This document shows, in pieces, positions 53,533 to 62,182 of a DNA stretch of 64,000 nt. This DNA comes from Geminicoccaceae bacterium (lineage in GTDB: Bacteria; Pseudomonadota; Alphaproteobacteria; Geminicoccales; Geminicoccaceae): assembly GCA_020638465.1 (NCBI GenBank), contig JACKIM010000003.1, positions 15,001-79,000 on the forward strand. Direction: 5' to 3'. A model generated the notes under the pieces. The model was not told the DNA's origin, ran no database searches, and saw nothing but the letters and a program-made list of their open reading frames with translations. A program made the translations under genes and the position numbers. Positions within the stretch are counted from its first letter, which is position 1. Each line of letters starts with the position of its first letter.

Positions 53533-54831
53533 ATGCGCCACGCTCTCCTGCGCTACCTCATGAACCGGATATCGACCAGCCTCTGGCTCCTGCCGCTCAT
53601 CTGCGTCATCGCGGCATGTTTCTCGGCATGGGTATTTTACCATATCGACAACTCGCAGGTCGGACTGAAGCTGAGCTACTGGCTCGGCATCCATTCCCTC
53701 GACGCCTCCAGCGCGAAGCTGATCCTCTCGACCATCGCGGGCTCGATGATGACCATTGCATCGCTGGTGTTCTCGATCACGCTGATGACACTCACGCTCG
53801 CCAGCCAGCAACTGGGCTCACGGCTGATCGAATGGTTCATGAACAATCGCCTGACCCAGCTGGTTCTCGGGTCGTACATCGCCCTCTTCGTCTACACGCT
53901 CCTGAGCATCGGTTCGGTCTCCGACAACGACACCGGCTTCAACTCTCACATCACCGTCGTGGCCGCCATATGCGCCACGGTCGCCAACCTGATACTGCTC
54001 GTCATCTACATCCACAGGGCGGCCCTGCACATCCAGACGGATACCGTCATCTCGGCAAGCGGCAACCAGCTCAACGAATCGATCGAGAGCCGGTTCAAGA
54101 CCATCGGGCAACACGCGCAGGTGGAGGTGAAACCCTATCTCGAAGGCGAACCGGTGACGATCTGCGCTACCGATGCCGGTTACGTCCAGACGATCGACAT
54201 CGGCGCGTTGCTGGATCTGGCCACGAAACATGAGGGGTTCATCAAGGTGGAGCGCCAGGCCGGCGATTTTGTCGTCGAGGGAGTACCGCTGGCCAGGATA
54301 TGGGGGTGTGGCGACGAAGCTCTCGAAAAGATCGAGGACAATGTCCGCGGCAATTTCGTATTCGGCCCGAAGCGGACCGCGGCGCAGGACATCCAGTTCG
54401 CCCTTCGCGGTCTGGTGGAGATTGCCCTGCGTGCCCTTTCCCCGGGAATCAACGATCCCCACACGGCACTGGCCTGCATCGACTACATCGGCAGTGCTCT
54501 GGTCAAGCTCATGACCGGGCCCGTCGATCCGAAAATGTTGCCGGACGACAAGGGTATCGCAAGGCTGGCTCTCAGCGGGCCTTCACTGGACGACTATGCC
54601 GATACGGGCTTCAACCCGATACGTCATGCAGGTGCGGACAATCCGCTGGTTCTGGGACGACTGGCGGACGTCCAGCTCATGCTGCTCTCCCTGTCCGACG
54701 ACGAGGAGGAATGCATGTTGTGGAAGCGACACCTTCGGCGCACGCTCGAAACGGCCGAACGCTGCATTGCCGAACCGGCGGAACGGGTGGACCTGCAACA
54801 GCGGATTGGCACTGCCATCGGCGCCCGATAG
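53533..54831 (+). CDS. DUF2254 family membrane protein
   Basis: A 432-residue inner-membrane protein. About four hydrophobic helices occur in the first 170 residues (LWLLPLICVIAACFSAWVF; AGSMMTIASLVFSITLMTL; LVLGSYIALFVYTLLSI; VAAICATVANLILLVIYIH). A large soluble C-terminal region contains RALSPGINDPHTALACIDYI, the family's most conserved segment. Function is unknown. No operon partner; the gene is followed at once by a palindromic intergenic element that begins in its stop codon. Confidence 0.9.
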   Translation: MRHALLRYLMNRISTSLWLLPLICVIAACFSAWVFYHIDNSQVGLKLSYWLGIHSLDASSAKLILSTIAGSMMTIASLVFSITLMTLTLASQQLGSRLIEWFMNNRLTQLVLGSYIALFVYTLLSIGSVSDNDTGFNSHITVVAAICATVANLILLVIYIHRAALHIQTDTVISASGNQLNESIESRFKTIGQHAQVEVKPYLEGEPVTICATDAGYVQTIDIGALLDLATKHEGFIKVERQAGDFVVEGVPLARIWGCGDEALEKIEDNVRGNFVFGPKRTAAQDIQFALRGLVEIALRALSPGINDPHTALACIDYIGSALVKLMTGPVDPKMLPDDKGIARLALSGPSLDDYADTGFNPIRHAGADNPLVLGRLADVQLMLLSLSDDEEECMLWKRHLRRTLETAERCIAEPAERVDLQQRIGTAIGAR

Positions 54832-54933
54832 AGCTTTTCCCGTTCAGGCGGAATAGCCTGAACGATCAGGAAATGCGTCGAAACAAACAGATAGAGCCAG
54901 TTTTCCGATTTCACCTAATCGGGAAACGCTCTA
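54829..54933. repeat. Palindromic intergenic mosaic-type repeat (RIME-like)
   Basis: The ends TAGAGCTTTTCCC (54829) and GGGAAACGCTCTA (ending 54933) are inverted repeats with one mismatch. Inside are the hairpin CGTTCAGGC/GCCTGAACG (54841-54864), a second TAGAGC at 54892, and CCGATT/AATCGG. Short AT-rich elements with a TAGAGC...GCTCTA frame are scattered between genes in many alphaproteobacteria. This one supplies the stop codon of the DUF2254 gene. Confidence 0.75.
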
Positions 54934-54991
54934 GTCGCGCGCGCCTCTTGTCGACTTTCCCGATCAGGTGAATATCCTCCGACAAGTATTG

Positions 54992-56347
54992 TCAGATACG
55001 GGTAATTTCCGCGCAGACAGCGGCCTGCACGGCCGCATCGGCGCCGATCCTCTCGCCGAATATCGAACGCATGCCGAGAAACGCCCGTGCCGTTTCCTGC
55101 GGTCTGGCGGAAATCCTCGACGCGAGTTCCGCGGTCATCGGATCGGGAGAGGCAAGTCCCCGCTGCCAGACAGCGATCCACGCCGCGACCGCCCGACAGA
55201 GCAACCGCGGGACACGCCCCTCCCGAAGGTGCCATTCCAGCGCCGGAACCAGCCGCTGGGCAATCTTCTGGCTGCTGTCCATGGCGATCTGGGCGACACG
55301 ATGCCGGATCGCCGGGTTGGCGAAGCGCTCGATCACCGAATCGACATGGGCATGAGGATCGAGACCGGCGGGAACGGCTGTGGCGGGGATCATCTCCTCT
55401 TTCAGCAATGCTTCAATAAACGTCCGTATCGTATTGTCAGCCATACTGTCCGCGACCGTCTCATGCCCTCGCAACAGGCCCAGCCATGCCAGCGAGGAAT
55501 GCGGCGCGTTGACCAGCCGCAGCTTGGCATTCTCGAACGGTTCCACATCGCCGGTGATCAGGGCGCCATGCCGGTCCCAGGCTGGCCGCGCCCCGTCGAA
55601 CCGGTCCTCGATGACCCACTGGCTGAACGGCTCGGTGACGACCGCCGCATGGTCCATCCAGCCGAGCTGGCGTGCGATGGCCTGCCGGTCGGCATCGGTC
55701 GTGGCCGGCGTGATCCTGTCGACCATGGATGACGGGCACGCCAGGTCGCGCTCGATGGCATCGGCCAGTTCTCCGTCGATCTTGCGGGCAAACCGGATGA
55801 TGGCGGATTTCAGCAGCTGACCGTTTCCGCGCAGGTTGTCGAGGCTCATCACCGTCGGCCAGTCGAGGCCGGCATGGCGGCGGGCGGACAGGATGGCCGT
55901 GAGCAGGCCCGCGACGGTCACGGGATTGTCCCGATTCGCCAGATCATGACGAATGTCGGATTGATCGAGGTCGAGAGCTCCGGTGGCCGGATCGAGCGAA
56001 TATCCCTTTTCGGTGACCGTCATGCTGATGATGGAAAGTCCCGGATCGACGGCCAGGCGCATGACCCGTTCCCGATCGCGCGCCAGGGCCACGGCTTCAC
56101 GGATGACGCCGATCGGCCGCGTACGCAATCCGTCGGCGTGCAACTCGCTGAGCGAGTAGATGCAATCCCGCTCGCGCAAGGCATCGACGACGGCCGTCGA
56201 ACGCATGCTGACGGCAGCGATCCCCATGGAGGGATCTTCGGCAAGCGCCTTCTGGCTGTAGTCGGCCATGTGCGCGCGAAAGAACGCACCCGGGCCCAGA
56301 TGCATGATGCGCGTCGCCTCCGCTCGCTGCACCGGAATTGTCTCCAT
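54992..56347 (-). CDS. Mannitol dehydrogenase family protein (fructuronate/tagaturonate reductase-like)
   Basis: A 451-residue polyol-specific long-chain dehydrogenase. The N-terminal domain begins IMHLGPGAFFRAHMADY, the family's nucleotide-binding start. MSLDNLRGNGQLLKSAI, SSMVDRITPATTD and the later APHSSLAWLG (with the catalytic Lys region usually written as KLRLVNAPHS) identify it. It reduces a keto-sugar or keto-sugar acid with NAD(P)H. GGGGGGAGG precedes ATG 56347. It is divergent from pyrE and near a ribose-type transporter and sugar-acid dehydratases, so a role in hexuronate or polyol metabolism is likely. Confidence 0.9.
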   Translation of the reverse strand: METIPVQRAEATRIMHLGPGAFFRAHMADYSQKALAEDPSMGIAAVSMRSTAVVDALRERDCIYSLSELHADGLRTRPIGVIREAVALARDRERVMRLAVDPGLSIISMTVTEKGYSLDPATGALDLDQSDIRHDLANRDNPVTVAGLLTAILSARRHAGLDWPTVMSLDNLRGNGQLLKSAIIRFARKIDGELADAIERDLACPSSMVDRITPATTDADRQAIARQLGWMDHAAVVTEPFSQWVIEDRFDGARPAWDRHGALITGDVEPFENAKLRLVNAPHSSLAWLGLLRGHETVADSMADNTIRTFIEALLKEEMIPATAVPAGLDPHAHVDSVIERFANPAIRHRVAQIAMDSSQKIAQRLVPALEWHLREGRVPRLLCRAVAAWIAVWQRGLASPDPMTAELASRISARPQETARAFLGMRSIFGERIGADAAVQAAVCAEITRI

Positions 56348-56469
56348 GGCCGCAACCTCCCCCCTGTCCGGTGCATCACCGACGATGGTTCCACCTTGCC
56401 GCAAAAGGCTCTAGGAGCATTCTAGCCGGGCCGGAACCCGCCAGATACCCAAAGGAGGAGCCATCACTC

Positions 56470-57168
56470 ATGTTCACCAGCAGCTTTCCCGACCGCCAGG
56501 AGATGAACAGGCTCACCGCACGCATGCTGCTCGAAATCGAGGCCGTGCATTTCAGGAGCGACGAGCCCTACACCCTGACCTCCGGCCTCAGGAGCCCGGT
56601 CTATATCGACTGCCGCAAGCTCATTTCCTATCCGCGCATCCGCCGCACATTGATGGATTTCGCCACGACGACATTGCTGCGCGATTGCGGCTTCGAATGC
56701 TTCGATGCCGTGGCCGGCGGCGAGACAGCAGGCATACCCTTCGCGGCCTGGCTTGCCGACAAGCTCGACCTGCCGATGCTCTACGTGCGCAAGAAGCCCA
56801 AGGGCTTCGGACGCAACGCCCGCATCGAGGGGCATATGACCGAAGGGCAGAGGGTGCTCCTGGTCGAGGATCTCACGACGGATGGCGGCAGCAAGGTGAA
56901 GTTCGCACAGGGCCTGCGGGAGGCCGGTGCGATCGTCACCGACACCATCGTGGTGTTCTACTACGACATCTTCAGGGATGCGCGTGCCAACCTGGAAAGG
57001 CACGGCCTGCGGCTGCACAGTCTCGCAACCTGGTGGGATGTTCTCCAGTATTGTCGCAATGAGGATTATTTCGACAACGCGACATTGAACGAGGTCGAAG
57101 CCTTTCTCAATTCACCGCTGGAATGGTCGGCGGCGCGCGGCGGTGCAGGTGAAATCTCCAGCGGATGA
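56470..57168 (+). CDS. pyrE: Orotate phosphoribosyltransferase PyrE
   Basis: A 232-residue pyrimidine-biosynthesis enzyme that joins orotate to PRPP. The PRPP-binding motif is VLLVEDLTTDGGSK, near residues 137-150. SGLRSPVYIDCRKLISYPRIR and AGGETAGIPFAAWLADKL are typical of the alphaproteobacterial form. AAAGGAGGA stands 10 bases before ATG 56470. A housekeeping gene in an otherwise accessory, catabolic neighbourhood, with no other pyr gene nearby. Confidence 0.95.
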   Translation: MFTSSFPDRQEMNRLTARMLLEIEAVHFRSDEPYTLTSGLRSPVYIDCRKLISYPRIRRTLMDFATTTLLRDCGFECFDAVAGGETAGIPFAAWLADKLDLPMLYVRKKPKGFGRNARIEGHMTEGQRVLLVEDLTTDGGSKVKFAQGLREAGAIVTDTIVVFYYDIFRDARANLERHGLRLHSLATWWDVLQYCRNEDYFDNATLNEVEAFLNSPLEWSAARGGAGEISSG

Positions 57169-57183
57169 GATATTTTCCCATTG

Positions 57184-57206
57184 GCGATCGCCTCATCAGC
57201 GATCGC
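57184..57206. terminator. Convergent hairpin between pyrE and the ribose-type permease
   Basis: Two copies of GCGATCGC (57184-57191 and 57199-57206) can pair across a 7-base loop; the second overlaps the last codons of the permease gene. No T-run follows on either strand, so any termination would be weak or Rho-assisted. Confidence 0.35.
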
Positions 57207-58191
57207 GCAGTTTCTGCGCATAGACATTGATGACCAGGGCAAGCAGCAGGATCAGCCCGCGGATGAGGACCTTGAGGAAACTGTCGATGTCGATGTGATC
57301 AAGGCCGTTGTTGAGCACGCCCAGCACGAACAGGCCGATGATGGTGTTGGGTATGCCACCGACGCCGCCGAACAGGGAGGTGCCCCCCACCACGACGGCG
57401 GCAATCGAATCGAGGAGAAAGTCATCGAACTGGTTTTGTTGCGCACTGCCGTAATACGCCACCCCGAGCATGCCGGCGACACCGGAACAGACCGCACCGA
57501 TGATCATCACCGAGGCGGTGATCAATTTGACGTTGACGCCCGAGAATTCCGCCGCCTCGCGATTGCCGCCTACCATGTAAACGTACCGGCCGAAGCGGGT
57601 ATAGGTGAGCACGAAATGCCCCACCAGGAGAAAGACGCCGGCGACGATGACGATTACCGGCACCGAACCGATATAACCCGACCCGAGGAACTTGATCAGT
57701 GGTGGAACGTTGTAGGCGATCTGCCCGCGCACCAGCATCGCGCAGATGCCCGCACCGATCTGCAGCATGGCCAGCGTCATGATGAAGGAGGGAATGCCGA
57801 TGACCGTGACGCCGAAGGCCGTGACCATGCCCAGCGCGACAGCTGACGCCAGGGCGAGCAGGATCGCGAGCGCGCCCGGCAGCGGCAGGTTGGCGATGTT
57901 CACATAGGCTTCCTGCATGGTGAAAAACGCCACCACGATTCCTACCGCATTGGCGACACTCGCCACGGAGAGATCAATCTCGGCGGTGAGGATGACGAAG
58001 GTGAGACCCGTCGCGATGATGGCGGTGATCGAGACCTGACGCAGGATGTTGGAAACATTGTCCATCGTCGCGAACGAGGGACTCATGGCACTGAATATGA
58101 GAACCAGGAAGATCAGCGTGATCAGCGGTGCGATTGCAGTGAGTCTGCGCGCGATCCACGATCCGATACCGCCTTGACTGGACGTCGCCAA
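57196..58191 (-). CDS. Ribose-type ABC transporter permease (RbsC-like)
   Basis: A roughly 331-residue inner-membrane protein with about nine hydrophobic segments. The RbsC/BPD_transp_2 pattern is present: ILRQVSITAIIATGLTFVIL, EIDLSVASVANAVGIVVAF, YVYMVGGNREAAEFSGVNV and DSIAAVVVGGTSLFGG. I favour the TTG at 58191, which has AGGGGAGGGG 5 bases away; a GTG nine codons upstream is the alternative. It is the last gene of the sugar-uptake set read leftward from 60794. Confidence 0.9.
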   Translation of the reverse strand: MATSSQGGIGSWIARRLTAIAPLITLIFLVLIFSAMSPSFATMDNVSNILRQVSITAIIATGLTFVILTAEIDLSVASVANAVGIVVAFFTMQEAYVNIANLPLPGALAILLALASAVALGMVTAFGVTVIGIPSFIMTLAMLQIGAGICAMLVRGQIAYNVPPLIKFLGSGYIGSVPVIVIVAGVFLLVGHFVLTYTRFGRYVYMVGGNREAAEFSGVNVKLITASVMIIGAVCSGVAGMLGVAYYGSAQQNQFDDFLLDSIAAVVVGGTSLFGGVGGIPNTIIGLFVLGVLNNGLDHIDIDSFLKVLIRGLILLLALVINVYAQKLRDR

Positions 58192-58232
58192 TAGTTCCCC
58201 TCCCCTTGATACCGTCACACCTGCGGGCCGGC

Positions 58233-59744
58233 TCAGGCGGCAGCCAGCAACTGGTCCTTGCCCACCGGCTCGCCGGCAAATTCCTTCGTTATCCGTCCGC
58301 GACGCATGACCACGATGCGATCGGCCAGCGACATGATCGTCTCGGGCTCGGTGGACACCACGACAACGCCCATCTTGCGCTCCTTCAGCGCCCGCACGAT
58401 CTTCACCACGTCATCCTTGGCACCGACATCCATGCCGCGGGTCGGTTCGGCCAGCACGAGAATGCGCGGCTCGTGGGCAATCCAGCGGGCCAGGGCGACC
58501 TTCTGCTGATTGCCTCCCGAGAGTGTCCGCAGCAATGCATCGACGGAATCGGTCCGGATCTTCAGGTCATCGACCTGGGTCCGGGCGATCTGCCTTTCAC
58601 GTTTCGGTCTGACGAACCAGCGGGAGATCCTCTCCAGGATGCTGATCGAGATATTCCGATAAACGGGAACATCGCCAAACAACATTGATGCCCGGCTCTC
58701 CGGAACGATGGCGATCCCGGCCCGTTTCCCGTCCGCGGTATGACGCAATCTCGCCGGCTTGCCGCCCCGCAGCAATTCGCCCGACCGCGGCCTGAACTTG
58801 CCGACCAGCGCCCGTGCCAGCTCCAGCTGCCCGCAACCCATGAAGCCATAGATGCCGACGGCCTCGCCCTCGCGCACGACAAGGTCGATGTCCTCGAAGG
58901 CCCCGGGCATGGTCAGGCCGCGCGCTGCCAGGACGACCGGCGCATCGGAAGCCTGTGGCAGTTCGAGCTGGTGCAGATAGGTTTCCTCCAGCTCATGATG
59001 CGACCGGCCGATCATCTGCTCGATGATCTTCGCCTTGTCGAGTTCGGCCGCAGGCGCCGTCATGACCCGCCGGCTGTTCTTGAAGATCGTCACCGAATCG
59101 GAGATCTCCAGCACATCGTCGAGGAAATGCGAGATGAAGATGAAGCTCCGCCCGCTCTTGCGCAGCCGGTCGATGACCGAGAACAGCTGCTTGACCTCGG
59201 GCGGCGAAAGCGCCGATGTCGGCTCGTCGAGGATGATGATCCGGGCACCGGAAAACAGCACGCGGCCGAGCTCGACAAGCTGCTGCAACCCGATGGACAG
59301 ATCGCCGGCCCGCATCGCCGGATCGACGTCGATGCCCAGTGCGGAGAGATGCTCGCGCGCCTGTCCGGCCATGTGCCGCCAGCGCACGAGCCCCATGCCA
59401 TTGACCGGCTGCGAACCGAGAAACACGTTTTCGGCGACGCTCAGCGCCGGAACGATCGACAGTTCCTGATGGACCATGCCGATGCCGTGGGCCAGGGCAT
59501 CGGCCGTCGAACGCAGGTGCACGGGCCTGCCATCGATCTCGTACACCCCCTCGAAATCGGTATGCACCCCGGCGATGATCTTCATCGCCGTGCTCTTGCC
59601 CGCACCATTCTCGCCGACGAGGCCGTGCACCTCGCCACGCTGAAGCGCGAAATCGACATCGCTCAGGGCCGTGACGCCGCCGAAGCGCTTGGTGACGCCG
59701 CTCAGCCGGAGCAGCGGCGACGTCACCCCAACGGATTCGCCCAC
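58233..59744 (-). CDS. Ribose-type ABC transporter ATP-binding protein (RbsA-like, two ABC domains)
   Basis: A 503-residue ATPase with duplicated domains. The first has an intact Walker A GENGAGKST, signature-like LSIGLQQLVELGRVLF and IIILDEPTSALS. The second has a degenerate Walker A (GFMGCGQLELARAL) and the signature LSGGNQQKVALARWI, exactly as in RbsA, MglA and XylG. It ends 42 bp before the permease start and begins 6 bp after the binding-protein gene. It energises import with the RbsC-like permease. Confidence 0.95.
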   Translation of the reverse strand: MGESVGVTSPLLRLSGVTKRFGGVTALSDVDFALQRGEVHGLVGENGAGKSTAMKIIAGVHTDFEGVYEIDGRPVHLRSTADALAHGIGMVHQELSIVPALSVAENVFLGSQPVNGMGLVRWRHMAGQAREHLSALGIDVDPAMRAGDLSIGLQQLVELGRVLFSGARIIILDEPTSALSPPEVKQLFSVIDRLRKSGRSFIFISHFLDDVLEISDSVTIFKNSRRVMTAPAAELDKAKIIEQMIGRSHHELEETYLHQLELPQASDAPVVLAARGLTMPGAFEDIDLVVREGEAVGIYGFMGCGQLELARALVGKFRPRSGELLRGGKPARLRHTADGKRAGIAIVPESRASMLFGDVPVYRNISISILERISRWFVRPKRERQIARTQVDDLKIRTDSVDALLRTLSGGNQQKVALARWIAHEPRILVLAEPTRGMDVGAKDDVVKIVRALKERKMGVVVVSTEPETIMSLADRIVVMRRGRITKEFAGEPVGKDQLLAAA

Positions 59745-59750
59745 GTCGGA

Positions 59751-60794
59751 TCAGATCAGGAAATGCTTCTGCATCCACAGCATGCCCGGTGCGTTGGCCT
59801 GCGTCACCACCGGACCATCGGTAATCACATGCTTGGGAATGCCGTCGACCCCCGTGGCCTCGCCGGTCAGTACCGCCGCGACACCGGCCATGAGCGCACC
59901 GCCGTGGATACGGCAGGACGGGTTGCGCACGGTGGCATGCATCCGACCGTCGATGACCGCTTCCACCGCCGGCGGCATGGCGTCGACACCGCCAATGACG
60001 ATATCCGTGCGGCCGCGCGCCTGCATGACATTGTAGGCGGCGAGCGCCATGTCGTCATTGTGGAAGAAGGCTGCCGAGATCTTGTCGTACTTGGTCAGCA
60101 GGCTGTCCCAGATGCGCGACGCCTTGGTGACGTCCCAGTCCGCCGGCTGCTCGTCGAGCACCTCGATATCGGGATATTTGTCGACGATCGCATGGAAGCC
60201 GCGGGCCCGGCCCTGCGCACCGGTATGGCCGAGCGCCCCCTGGGTCATGACCATGGTTCCCTCGCCGCCGATGGCATCCACCAGCGCCTGGGTCACCGAT
60301 GCCCCCATGAACTCGTTGTCGGGCGCGAGGAAGCTGTTGACGTTGATCTGTTCGAGCGGTGCTATCAGCGTGTCCATGTCGAACACCGGAATGCCGCGTT
60401 CGAGCATGCGGTTGACCGGATCGGTCAGCGTACCGATGCCGAACGCCTGAATGGCCACGAAGTCCCAGTCCTGGCTGGCCATGTTGTCGATGGCGGCGCG
60501 CTGCTTGGGAGCACTGAGCTCACCGTCGAACCATGTCACCTCGACGTTGAAGAGCGAGCCCCAGTATTCGGCTGCCTGCTTGCCCTGCGCACACCAGGTC
60601 GCCTGCAAACCGGCATTGGAGAAGGCCGCCTTGAGCGGCTTCTCGCTGCGTCCCATCTCCGCCGCCATGGCCGCCGACAGGCGCGGATCCATGCCGAATC
60701 CGCCCAGCATCGCACCCGCTGCCGCAGACGATGCCGCCGCGCGCCGGACGAACGAACGCCGGGTCGATGGTGAAAACTTGTCGAGATCGCTCAT
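59751..60794 (-). CDS. Ribose-type ABC transporter substrate-binding protein (RbsB-like)
   Basis: A 347-residue periplasmic binding protein of family 2. The N-terminus carries a twin-arginine-type signal (STRRSFVRRAAASSAAAGAM). The sugar-binding domain shows LKAAFSNAGLQATWCAQGKQ, ERGIPVFDMDTLIAP and AAFFHNDDMALAAYNVMQA. GGGGAGGAG stands before ATG 60794. It lacks a Lys-rich hinge typical of one specific sugar, so the ligand is open. A 13-bp palindrome lies 70 bp upstream (60864-60876). Confidence 0.92.
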   Translation of the reverse strand: MSDLDKFSPSTRRSFVRRAAASSAAAGAMLGGFGMDPRLSAAMAAEMGRSEKPLKAAFSNAGLQATWCAQGKQAAEYWGSLFNVEVTWFDGELSAPKQRAAIDNMASQDWDFVAIQAFGIGTLTDPVNRMLERGIPVFDMDTLIAPLEQINVNSFLAPDNEFMGASVTQALVDAIGGEGTMVMTQGALGHTGAQGRARGFHAIVDKYPDIEVLDEQPADWDVTKASRIWDSLLTKYDKISAAFFHNDDMALAAYNVMQARGRTDIVIGGVDAMPPAVEAVIDGRMHATVRNPSCRIHGGALMAGVAAVLTGEATGVDGIPKHVITDGPVVTQANAPGMLWMQKHFLI

Positions 60795-60863
60795 TCGACT
60801 CCTCCCCCTTGAAATCTTCTGCATGTGGGTTCTTCACATTCCATATTCTCTGGCCATTGAAGA

Positions 60864-60876
60864 CACTTGGCAAGTG
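60864..60876. promoter_or_regulatory. Candidate operator CACTTGGCAAGTG upstream of the rbsB-like gene
   Basis: A perfect 6-bp inverted repeat (CACTTG/CAAGTG) around one central base, in the 135-bp gap before the sugar-transport genes. It could bind a GntR- or LacI-type regulator; no such gene is visible within the window nearby. Confidence 0.4.
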
Positions 60877-60929
60877 GCGATTGGCATACCAGAGATAAAG
60901 ACGGCACCCGGAGACATCCGGGCGTCACC

Positions 60930-62159
60930 TCAGAATCGCGGCCGGCCATCCTGCCATCCAGGCCAGTGCTTGCGCATCTCGGTCGCGTCGTCGCGCCGCG
61001 TCAGGCCGGCATCGAGATAGTTCCTGTGCAGCCGTGCCAGGGCGTCCCGGTCGAGGGTCACGCCGAGGCCGGGGCCGTCGGGCAGTTTCATCTCGCCATC
61101 ACGGATCGTCAGCTTGCCGCCTTCGATCACCTCGTCGACCTGCCAGGGATAGTGCGTATCGCAATCGTAGGTCAGGTTGGGTGTGGCGGCGGCGAGATGG
61201 GCCATGGCCGCAAGGCTGATCCCCAGGTGCGAATTCGAGTGCATGGAAAGGCTGATGCCGAAGATATCGCAGATCCGCGCCAGTTCGCGGCTGGCACGCA
61301 GGCCACCCCAGTAATGATGGTCCGAGAGGATCACGCGCACGGCACCGCTGGCGATGGCTTGCGGCAGGTGGTCGAAGGCGACCACGCACATGTTGGTGGC
61401 AAGGGGCAGGCTTGTGGCCGACTGGATCAGGCCCATGGAGGGAATGCCGATCGTCGGATCCTCCAGATATTCGAGCAGCCGTTCGAGTTCGGGCAGCAGC
61501 TTCAGCGTCGTATGGACGTGCCAGCCGCCGTTGGGGTCGATGCGCAGCGGTGCCCTCGGGAAGGCATCGCGCAGGGCCCGCAGGGCCTCGATCTCCGCTT
61601 CCGGTTCGAGCACGCCGGCCTTGAGCTTGATCGCCTCGAAGCCGTATTCGTCGACCATCCGCCGGGCCTCGTCGACCATGGCCTCCGGTGTCAGCACCTC
61701 GCCCCAGGCATCGTCCTCCGCCTCCCCGTGATGGCGGGCGAACTTGTAGAACAGATAGGCGGAGAACGGCACGGTCTCCCGGACCTGCCCGCCGAGTATC
61801 TCGCAGACCCGGCGGCCGGAGGCCTTGCCGAAGGCGTCGTGACAGGCCACCTCGATCGCCGCCACCGCACGCGGCAGCCGTCGCTCGCCGCCATCCTCGA
61901 CGATCACCGCACTTCCCTCGCGCCGCAGCGCGTTCAGGTCCATGACATCCCGGCCGATCATCCGCGGAGCCAGTGCGGCAATCGCGTCGAGCACCGACTT
62001 CGACCCGTAGCTTTCGCCCAGGCCGACGAAGCCGCCTTCAATCTCGACTTCGATGATGCTGCGCAGGGCCCAGGGCTCGTGGCAACCGGCGACATTCAGC
62101 AATGGCGGATCACGGAACGCGATGGGCGTGACCCGGATATCCTCGATACGGTTGGCCAC
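60930..62159 (-). CDS. Glucarate dehydratase-like enolase superfamily protein
   Basis: A 409-residue enzyme of the enolase superfamily, glucarate dehydratase subgroup. It has the KxK acid-base lysines in AIKLKAG, metal-ligand region LRIDPNGGWHV, and the catalytic histidine in SNSHLGISLAAMAHLAA. This is followed by PNLTYDCDTHYPWQ, which is highly typical of glucarate dehydratases. It would dehydrate a hexarate to a 2-keto-3-deoxy acid. It lies 23 bp after the next gene in the same operon. Confidence 0.92.
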   Translation of the reverse strand: MANRIEDIRVTPIAFRDPPLLNVAGCHEPWALRSIIEVEIEGGFVGLGESYGSKSVLDAIAALAPRMIGRDVMDLNALRREGSAVIVEDGGERRLPRAVAAIEVACHDAFGKASGRRVCEILGGQVRETVPFSAYLFYKFARHHGEAEDDAWGEVLTPEAMVDEARRMVDEYGFEAIKLKAGVLEPEAEIEALRALRDAFPRAPLRIDPNGGWHVHTTLKLLPELERLLEYLEDPTIGIPSMGLIQSATSLPLATNMCVVAFDHLPQAIASGAVRVILSDHHYWGGLRASRELARICDIFGISLSMHSNSHLGISLAAMAHLAAATPNLTYDCDTHYPWQVDEVIEGGKLTIRDGEMKLPDGPGLGVTLDRDALARLHRNYLDAGLTRRDDATEMRKHWPGWQDGRPRF

Positions 62160-62182
62160 TTGACCTGTCCCCTTCTTGAAGA

